DNA of 64,000 bases from Copromyces sp. CBS 386.78 (Eukaryota; Ascomycota; Sordariomycetes; Sordariales; Sordariaceae). The stretch is from the NCBI GenBank assembly GCA_030685235.1, contig MU839091.1:536898-600897 (forward strand). Reading direction: 5' to 3'. Under the pieces are notes generated by a model, which did no database searches, was not told where the DNA came from, and worked only from the letters and a program-made list of their open reading frames with translations. A program made the translations under genes and the position numbers. Positions 56,400-64,000 of the stretch are shown here, one piece after another; within the stretch, counting starts at the first letter, position 1, and each line of letters starts with the position of its first letter.

Positions 56400-59300
56400 C
56401 CTAAATAAGATTACTAATCTTTTATTTAACCTCGTACTTCTAATACTTATTATTACCTATTTACTAATAATCTATAAAATATTCGAATACTTATTCTTTG
56501 TATTCCTCCTAATTATCGGTACGTATTATAACCTGTCCTTCGTTAATTTGGATATTTATTATAGTAAGCTAGCTTAAAAAGCTTTAGCCGGACTATAGTT
56601 ATACTATAAAAATATAGAAGACTAATAAATATTTTATATTAAATAGGAAGGTAAAGTATATTATATATAACTTAGTATAAACGATTTTAAAGGGGCCTTC
56701 CTAATAAGGGTAAAATTTCGTATATAAGTATCCGTTAATAAAATTTATAGTATTAAATAAAATTATATTACTAATATAGTACTTAATAAAATCGATTTAC
56801 TTCTTATTAATATTATCCTTATATTATTCCTATATACGCTATAATTACTAGATAGTAAAATCCTAAATTTATTAAAAGCAATCTATTAATTCTTTAACTT
56901 TATAATATTCTTTAAATTAAATTAGAGAAAAATTTAGTAGTAACAGAATACGAAGCTTTATACTTATACAAAAGTAATAACTATAATTAGCGAAGAATAG
57001 TAAAATCCCTATTAATAATAAAATAATATTATTACTAGCAAACTCCGTAAATAGCAATTACTTTACTTAATCTATTTATACCCAATTAATATAAATCTTT
57101 AAGAATTATTTTATTTCCGTATTAATACATTCAATTTAAACATTTATTTAAAAGTAGAAAGCGGAAGTAAACTTATAAATTATAGATAACTACTTATAAA
57201 GGGTAGATTAAAATTATAAAATAAATTAAATATTTTTATTAGAGAGTATACTATTTAAAAGGCTGTAAATTAAATAAATACAATCGATAAACCGGTTTAC
57301 TAATTCTTCCGCTTTTAAAGTTACTATTAAAATATAATATTATATTTTAATAAATTAATTAACGACGATAGCGATATATTTAAAATTTTGGCCTAAATAA
57401 GTATTTAGTAATAGCGGCGTAATATAATTAATTAAAATATCAGCTTATAATACGAAAACGATTATAATTAATTTAAAATAACCAGTTAAACCTCTCTTTA
57501 AAAATTTAATCTTTATATAAAGCAAGCAACTTTTATAGAAAAAGCGTATATTATTATATATCCCCTCCTAATAGAAATCGTATTATAAGAATTTATATAT
57601 AGCGTTATAACCTAAATAATTAGCGCCTAAAGAATTGTACTATCGATTAATAAATTAAAATTAGAAATTTTTATTATAAAGATTAATAATAACTTAGTCG
57701 TACTATTTTATAATACTATTAACGATATAATATTCCGAAAAAACCTTATAAAAAACCTTTTTAATAATAATAGGCTATTAATAAACTCTACTAATAAAGG
57801 AAGAGATTAACTCTTATAGGAAAATAAAAATTTTATAATTCGTATAAATAAAATTATTAATTAATTAAATATCTAAATTATTTAGGCCTAATAAGTATAA
57901 AGAGAACTTTACCGCCGGATTATTAAATTTAAAATAGCCTTCTTCGAATTAAAATAAATCTAGTAAAATCTTTTTATAGGTGATTAAATAATTATCTTCT
58001 TCGTTATCCGGGTAATCGTTAAATTTATAATTCAAAATATTTAAGTAAAGGTTTTTTGAACCCGGCGTATACTTAATTAAGAAATTAAACCGATATAGGA
58101 ACTAAAATTAACGTATATACTACTAAATTAATTACTTATTAATCGTAAATATCTAGAGATTCTTATAATCCGTTAAAATATCGAACGGTTACTAAACTCC
58201 TTTAAATTCCGGCTTCCACTCCTCTAATACCTTAATAATCGCAAATAACTCCTTATCATATATATCGTAATTATATTCTTAGGAATTATATTTAGCTAAA
58301 AAGTAAACGATAGGATAGAAAACACTATCGTCTCCGTACTAGGAAAGGGTACCACCCGCAACCTAATTGGAAGCGTCTATTTCGATTACAATTTTCTTAG
58401 TCTAATTATAAATTTTAAATACGGGTCCACTAATAAATACCTACTTAAAAACCTCGAAAGCGGTTTAATAATAATTATCCTAAGACTATCCAACGTCCTT
58501 CTTCGTAAATTCGTAAAACGGAATAACTATTATTAAATGATTTTTTATAAACTATTAATAGAAATTTATAAAGTTTAAGAAGGACTATAGAATTTTTTTT
58601 AATTCTAATATTTACCAATCTATAATAACTTTAACCTTCTTTAAATCTATTTTAATACCTCTAAGCGTAATAATTAAACCCAAATATTTTATTTTTATTA
58701 TGAAAAATTTATACTTATTAATATTAATACTAAGGCCTGTTTTTACTAACTTATTAAAAACGTTATTAATGTACTGTTCGTAATTTTTAATATTATCGGA
58801 ATAAATAAAGATATTATCGAAGTAGGCGGTTATATAAATATTAAAAATATTATATAAAATATTGTTAATATAATTCTAAAATGTACTTAGGGCGCCTTAT
58901 AAGTTAAAAAGAATAATTAAAAATTTAAATAGGTTAAACCGGGTTATAAAAGCAATAAACTATTTATATCCTTATTTAATATAAATATAATTAAAAATAA
59001 CGATTATATTGAACTTAATAAAAATCTTAATGTAGTAAATCGCGTCAAAGGTTTCTTTAATAAGTAGGAAGGGGTAACGGGATTTAAAGGTAATATTATT
59101 AATACTATAATAATCCATACAAATACGGACTCTGCCTTCTAATTTCTTAATAAAGAATAAAAATATTAAGGCCTCTAATTATAAAAGCTTAATAAACTTC
59201 TTCTAAAATATATTATTAATTTATTTCTTAATAATATTAAGCTCGTTAAAATTGAATGCACGCCCGCGAGAAGCGGGAAGGGTTACTCCCGAATAAAATT
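56400..59300 (-). pseudogene. Degenerate pol: RT, RNase H, integrase of the Ty3-type element
   Basis: Minus-strand reading, boundaries approximate. RT at about 59,110-58,620: MDYYSINNI, SRYPFLLIKETFDAI, the catalytic YxDD as YFDN (bases 58812-58823), and KYLGLIITLRGI. RNase H at about 58,390-57,990: EIDASN, YDIYDKELFAIIKVLEEW, TDYKNL and IKYTPGSKN, all typical of Ty3 RNase H. Integrase C-terminal GPY/F module as GPFKIV near 56,680-56,697. Stops replace Gln, Arg and Trp codons, and Asp becomes Asn, as expected from RIP. The central integrase core was not resolved. Confidence 0.85.
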
Positions 59301-62300
59301 CAATCTTTAAATTATATACGCTATAGGGAAGAAGAATATCCGTTCCCTCTTACAAAAAGGTTTACGTATAATACTAGTATTATCGTAAGAACTTAGTTTA
59401 AATCTCTACGACCGTTTTAAGGGGTTTATTAACTTCTTCGTAGAATTTAACCGCGTTCTTAAATGTAATTTTATTAATAGCGATACTATTTACTATAAAA
59501 TATTCGTTAATTACTTCCTCGCAATAGGGAAAATCGTTATTAATACCATTAATTTTAATAAAATTAGAAATTTTTATAACCTTTAAAGCGGCTTCGTCTC
59601 CTTTCCCTACCAAAGCATTAATCTAATAATAATACTTATTACTGAAAAAGTATTTAAAACGCTAACCTTTACCTAATAATACCTCTACTATTATATCTAG
59701 CGTAAAATTATTACTTATATTTTAAAAGTCTAAGATCCGTCCTTCCTTTTCTAACTTCTTATTTTCCTCAATTAATTTACGAATATCTTCGTTTAAATTA
59801 GCCCGAATTATATAAATAATTTAGAGTTTATAAATTTCCGCTAATTAATTAAAAGTAGCGGCCGGAAGCTCTTTAATATTATTAAAGTTAATAGGCCTAG
59901 CCGGAATACTATAGAGCCGGACTAGGATTCGGTAATCTACCGTAAAAATTCTTACGCCGCCGGCCTAATAATAAAGCGCCGGGTAAAGTATTAAAGGAAG
60001 TATTAAGGGTAGGGCCGATAATATAATCGTACTACCGCCTTTTATTTTCTCGAACGGAATAGTACCCAATCGATTAATAACCCTATATTTAAAATAGTAA
60101 AATCGTTAGCGAACGGTTTATTTAATTATAGTAAAAATAAACAGCCGCTTAATAGCTACTACTTCGTTATACTAACTTTCGTTATACTAGCCAAATTCGC
60201 CTTCATTTTCCGTATCTTCTACCGTTAAACTCTAATACAAATATTAAAGTAGCGGTCGGGGAATTATAAAGTAGCGGTTCGAAAGCGGAGTAATACAATT
60301 TAAATTCCCGGGTAGGAAATAGCCGTATTATTTATAAGCGGAATTAAATTAAAGAGAATCGTTAGATTAATTAATATTTAGGGCGTAATAAACGAACTAT
60401 AAATAATTTAAAATAATAAAGTTATCTTCAACTAAATTATAGATTAATAAATCAATAATTTCTTAATAAATTCCCGCCTATATTGTAAATTTAAAGAAAT
60501 AGGTAATATTACCCTTAATTTAACTATTAACGAAATATAATAGTTTAAGAATAACGAACGGAAGAAAAGGGAAATAATAATAATAAACGAAACGACGATT
60601 AATAAAATTAAAGGCGGTATATCTACTATTAATAAGAATAGTACAATACAATTTACATAGTCCGTAAGATAAATAAATAGAAAGATTTAATAAATTTAAA
60701 TATTTATAATAATTATTTATTAAAAATCTATTTATTTTAATAATATCTAACCGTATAAAGATAATCCCATTGTCCCTTCTATATCCGTTAAATTCGTACC
60801 TCTAAATACAATTTAATTAGGAAGCTATATATTTCCCTAGTCCAAGGTCGAACTATTCTCGTTACTTATAACCGGGCCAATAAAACTGGGCTAGTAGGCG
60901 GGAACGGGATTATAATAGCCGGGAACTAAAATACTGGAGGCTAGAGCTCCTATGCCTATACTAGGGTTTATAGCGTTAATATAGTATCCGCTACTATAAA
61001 TAAGAGAAACGCTATCTGCACCGCCGCAAAACGCTATCTACACCGCCGTCCAAAACTTTAATAAGGTATAACTTGGGCAAATAGTAAGCTGCAAATATAA
61101 AAGTAGTATTTTTAAGTTCGGTAAAGTTCTCTCTACTATAATATACTTACTAATACTTTTATCGCCTCTCCTATCTACTGTTTTAGAAGATGTAAGAAAT
61201 TTCCAAATAAAACTTTCTTTTTCTTAAACCATTAATAGGTTTAAAGGCTGCGGTAATATTTAAGAGCTAACTTTGACACTATTAAATAGAGTAGAAAATT
61301 ACAAAAATTCCAAGCCTACCTTGAGGCTATATATCCTTATTTTAGTAGAGTAACTTTAGATTTTATTTTTGGACGGCGGTGTAGATAGCGTTTGGCAGCT
61401 GTGCAGATAGCGTTTCTCATAATTAAAGCGCTATTATCTATAACTATACTAGCCCTAAGCGGGCTACTACTAATTACTACCGTTATTATTACCGCCATTA
61501 CCAATATTACTACTATTATTATTACGGTTACTATTACCTCTATTATTAAAAATACTATTATTACCGCCATTATTACAATTATTACCGCCGTTACTAATAT
61601 TATTAACGTTACCGCCGTAACCTTTATTATAATTATTATAAAACTTAATTTCCTTTTTAAAATTAACCCAGGCGTAATAATTAACAAAATAATAATTAGG
61701 CCTTCCGCAACGAGTATAAATACTTATCTTTATACAATATTTAAAAATACTAACTTCGATTATATAAAATATTTAAATATCTATTTCAATTATAATATTA
61801 AAATCCATTATATCGCCGCCTTAACTAATAGTTACTTCGGTCGCAAAAGTGCCAAAACGACCGGTAGGAGTAGAGGCATTAATTATATTAATTTTATAAA
61901 ATAAATTAATTTATTTTTCACGCTAATCCTTATCTTCTAATACTTTAATAAAATTATAAACAGCTTTAAACTATTTATTAAATTTATTATTAGCGGGCTA
62001 AAAACATTAATAAGAAAAGGCGAAACGAACGCAATTACTAATTTTCTAATAGAAGTAATAGATTTTTATATTATTATCGAATTTATACTTATTAACGAAT
62101 ATAACGAACTTTTCTTTAAAATCAATCTATTTTATACCTTTAAATATTTCAAAATCTTCGAAGGTACAATAAAACTCTACAACAATATTAATATTATTAT
62201 ACTTCTTATCCAACTTATTAACTAATTCGAAAGCTATAACCTACTTATAAAGTTCGCCGAAAATAGCCTTATTCAATTCGGTTTTAATAATTTCGAACGG

Positions 62301-63392
62301 GACGCCCTCAATAAAATAGGTAATAAAGGAAAACTTAGAGCACTCGTCGGCAAAAATCTTAAATTTATCTACCTAAATAAACTTTATACGTATATACTAA
62401 ACGTAATATTTAATAATATATTTAATTAATAATCTTTTATTATTAAAAGCAGGGGTAATAGTAATATATAATACTAACCTATAGCCACTACTATTTTTAC
62501 CGGCACTTATTATATTATTATTATTATTAGGATTATTAAATACGCTAAGAAATAAAGGGGTTAAATTAAAGGATAGCGGGGGAACTAGGCTATTCTTCGA
62601 AAGCCGGGTATAAAAGTCGAAAAAGATCTTTTAATAACGGTCCTTCTAAAATTAGAAAGCGGCCGCGAATACCGTACGGAAATTACTAAATTCTTTTTTA
62701 AAAGTAGTAATCTATTCGTAGAATAATTTAATTTAATTTTAATAATCCTTTACATTAGCCTAAATAGCGAATAAATATTAAATATAGATAGTTGTAATAT
62801 TATTTTCTTTATAGGCAATTTCGTAATTAAAATCTCTAATACAAATATATAAATAGATAATTTCCTCTCTAACTACAATAAAATCTTCTTCGAAATCGCG
62901 AATATCAACTCTAACTACAATTATATCGTCGTAGAGCAGGCAATAAAAAGCGGAGAAGAAGGTTTAGAAAACGGGAAAGTTAATAAAATTATATACTTAA
63001 AAAATAGCGATTGAAATTTTAATCGCTTAATAATAAAAGCCCTCGAACGCTTAAACGAAAACTATTAAATCGTTTTAATATTCTAAACCAATAATTACTA
63101 TAATAGCGCTAACAACCGTAATAGCAATAAAGTTATCGGTTACAAGCTAGGCTCGAGGAATAATAAAATTAAATATTAATCGCTAGATTAAATATATTTT
63201 AATAAATATAAAGAAGAAAAAGAAAATACGAACAATCTTAATAATATTCATCTTAATATTTTACTTAATTTAACAATTAAATTTGTAATTTAAGGTTAGG
63301 AATACGTAGGGTCGAATTTTAATTAATTAATTACCGCAATCAAAATACAAAATCCGCGATTGTAATATAAATAATCTTCCTCTTATTAAATA
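59301..63392 (-). other. Retroelement 5' part (presumed gag/protease), decayed
   Basis: Between RT and the 5' LTR. No conserved gag or protease motif could be read. A block at 61,470-61,640, with repeated TATTAC/ACCGCC triplets, reads Asn/Gly/Ser-rich on the element's sense strand and leaves two accidental long ORFs. Nothing else is recognised apart from the nested element. Confidence 0.5.
61004..61418. mobile_element. MITE-like element with ~55 bp terminal inverted repeats
   Basis: Both ends read GAGAAACGCTATCTGCAC inward and continue through a second AAACGCTATCTACACCGCCG unit to CCGTCCAAAA. So each terminal repeat contains two direct copies of a ~20-base motif. Flanks show ATAA on both sides (61000-61003 and 61419-61422), a possible target duplication. 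At 415 bp it has no coding capacity. Its body is less RIP-mutated than the surrounding retroelement. Confidence 0.8.
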
Positions 63393-63425
63393 GCGCGCGT
63401 AGTGCAATAGTTAAATACAACAAAC
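63393..63425. other. tRNA 5'-half-like primer-binding region of the retroelement
   Basis: The plus strand reads GCGCGCG, TA, GTGC, an AATAGTTAA D-loop-like stretch, ATAC, A, and ends ACAAAC directly against the 5' LTR. This matches the layout of tRNA positions 1 to about 32, with U8, A9 and A14 in place; GG in the D-loop and GCAC in the D-stem appear as AG and ATAC, as RIP would produce. The element's minus strand would therefore be complementary to a tRNA 5' half. Inference only. Confidence 0.4.
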
Positions 63426-63680
63426 TATTACAAGGCTAAATAATATTATAGGGGGTATAATAAAATATGCATTATTATATAAGGAGAAAGGAGGAGAGAA
63501 AGGAAGTGTACGCGGAAGTCTAGCTATATATAGGTGAGAGCCCTATAGATTAGACCGTACGCGGGTACGTGAGGCTACACGTAATGATAATATGTACGTA
63601 GCTAGAACTCTGGGCTCTGGTCGGCACAGCACATGTGCAGTCAGTGCAGCACAGCACATCACAAGTCTAACCCTGTGATA
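63426..63680 (-). repeat. Right LTR (5' LTR of the minus-strand element)
   Basis: 255 bp, TATTACAAGG to CCCTGTGATA, the less mutated of the two LTR copies (more G/C kept in its right half). It is followed by the GAAAT target duplication. Confidence 0.92.
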
Positions 63681-63906
63681 GAAATGGAGCAAAACCACAC
63701 CAATAAAGGAACGGGGCCATACCATACAAACTTGCATAGCGAGGAGCAGATCTAGAGCTAATAATTCTTATCCGTAGAACTAAATAGAATTGTTAAACTA
63801 CAATTATAAAACTACTAAAAGGAAAGATGGAAGGTGAAGTAGAACTTTACCTCTATACTTTTCTTAAAATAGCGAGGTGCGGATTTAGAGGTCGGTATTA
63901 AAGAAA
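63681..63906. repeat. Repeat A, copy 2 (right of the retroelement)
   Basis: Starts GAAATGGAGCAAAACCACAC and follows copy 1 (54297-54522) to TTAAAGAAAG. Its first six bases (TGAAAT) are also found left of the retroelement at 55761-55766, showing that the retroelement split this copy. Confidence 0.8.
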
Positions 63907-63907
63907 G

Positions 63908-64000
63908 AGAGAGTCTTTTCGCACCGCCATCAAAGTCTATTCGCACCGCCGCCCCACCGTCGCCCCGCCCTTCCCGCGCGCTAATGCACCCCAAAATTTT
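63908..64000. mobile_element. GC-rich start of another element, runs out of the window
   Basis: After repeat A the sequence switches abruptly to GC-rich text with two direct units, TCTTTTCGCACCGCC and TCTATTCGCACCGCC. The paired CACCGCC layout resembles the terminal repeats of the 415 bp element. It is not RIP-mutated. The rest lies beyond the window. Confidence 0.45.

Larger units (their letters stand above)
55767..63680 (-). mobile_element. Ty3-type (Metaviridae) LTR retrotransposon, RIP-mutated, minus strand
   Basis: The 7.9 kb element has two 255 bp LTRs (55767-56021 and 63426-63680) with matching ends, and a 5 bp target duplication GAAAT at 55762-55766 and 63681-63685. Orientation is minus: a polypurine tract (reverse of 56022-56032) abuts the left LTR, and RT, RNase H and integrase remnants read from right to left. 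The order RT-RNase H-integrase is that of Ty3/gypsy elements. Stops are frequent and the interior is extremely AT-rich. The element landed 6 bases into repeat A copy 2, and it carries a 415 bp inverted-repeat element of its own at 61004-61418. Confidence 0.92.

Noticed and set aside
61337..61904. Two overlapping 'hydrophobic' ORFs (116 and 170 codons) in the AT-rich island
   Set aside because: Ile/Thr-rich translations of a triplet-biased, RIPped stretch of the retroelement, not membrane proteins.
1..64000. 5S rRNA genes, which are dispersed in Neurospora
   Set aside because: I looked for the conserved 5S start and internal promoter text and saw none in this window.
53100..64000. Telomere or subtelomere end
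   Set aside because: No TTAGGG/CCCTAA arrays are present and non-RIPped sequence returns at the right edge; a dispersed repeat island is simpler.

Overview
The window is nuclear DNA of a filamentous ascomycete, most likely Neurospora or a close relative such as Sordaria. The genes are GC-balanced and cut by short introns (51-149 nt; one of 282 nt) with GTRAGT-type donors and CTRAC/CTAAC branch sites. Many proteins carry glutamine or asparagine runs coded by trinucleotide microsatellites. Repeated DNA is AT-rich and full of C-to-T and G-to-A transitions, as expected from repeat-induced point mutation (RIP).

From 1 to about 53,100 there is ordinary euchromatin with 13 recognisable or convincing genes. 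In order: the 3' part of a large disordered glutamine-rich protein (+); a two-domain fluoride exporter (-); uracil phosphoribosyltransferase (+); mRNA guanylyltransferase (-); sorting nexin Snx41/Atg20 type (-); a double-stranded RNA-binding-domain protein (+); a TBC1D5-like Rab GAP (-); a RIP-mutated Tc1/mariner copy sitting upstream of that gene; an aftiphilin-like protein with FGDF motifs (+); a Tfc7/tau55-like histidine-phosphatase-fold protein (+); a Myb/SANT-like regulator (+); tRNA 2'-phosphotransferase (-); a long serine-rich protein with RRxS repeats (-); an Msg5/Pmp1-like dual-specificity MAPK phosphatase (+); a Hut1-type nucleotide-sugar transporter (-); and a three-KH-domain RNA-binding protein of the Rnc1/Pbp2 class (-). 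They are independent housekeeping and regulatory genes, not a cluster. Several neighbours are divergent and share an upstream region (fluoride exporter/UPRT, Snx41/dsRBD, TBC/aftiphilin-like). Two long stretches of unique sequence without a visible gene precede the Myb-like gene (5.0 kb) and the MAPK phosphatase gene (6.3 kb).

From about 53,100 to the end the sequence becomes a nested, RIP-mutated repeat island. It holds a small inverted-repeat structure around a non-RIPped segment with an 82-codon ORF, a minisatellite, an A-rich tract, a repeat unit (A), a tandem array of about 400 bp units, and a 7.9 kb Ty3-like LTR retroelement on the minus strand. That retroelement has 255 bp LTRs, a GAAAT target duplication, a polypurine tract and readable RT, RNase H and GPY/F integrase remnants. 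It sits inside a second copy of repeat A and itself carries a 415 bp MITE-like element. The window closes inside the end of another GC-rich element.

The most unusual observations are: a tRNA 5'-half-like sequence next to the retroelement's 5' LTR; an in-frame UAG followed by CUA between two long open segments of the 33-37 kb gene; and the MITE family with paired CACCGCC subterminal repeats. All splice models were read by eye and need transcript support.
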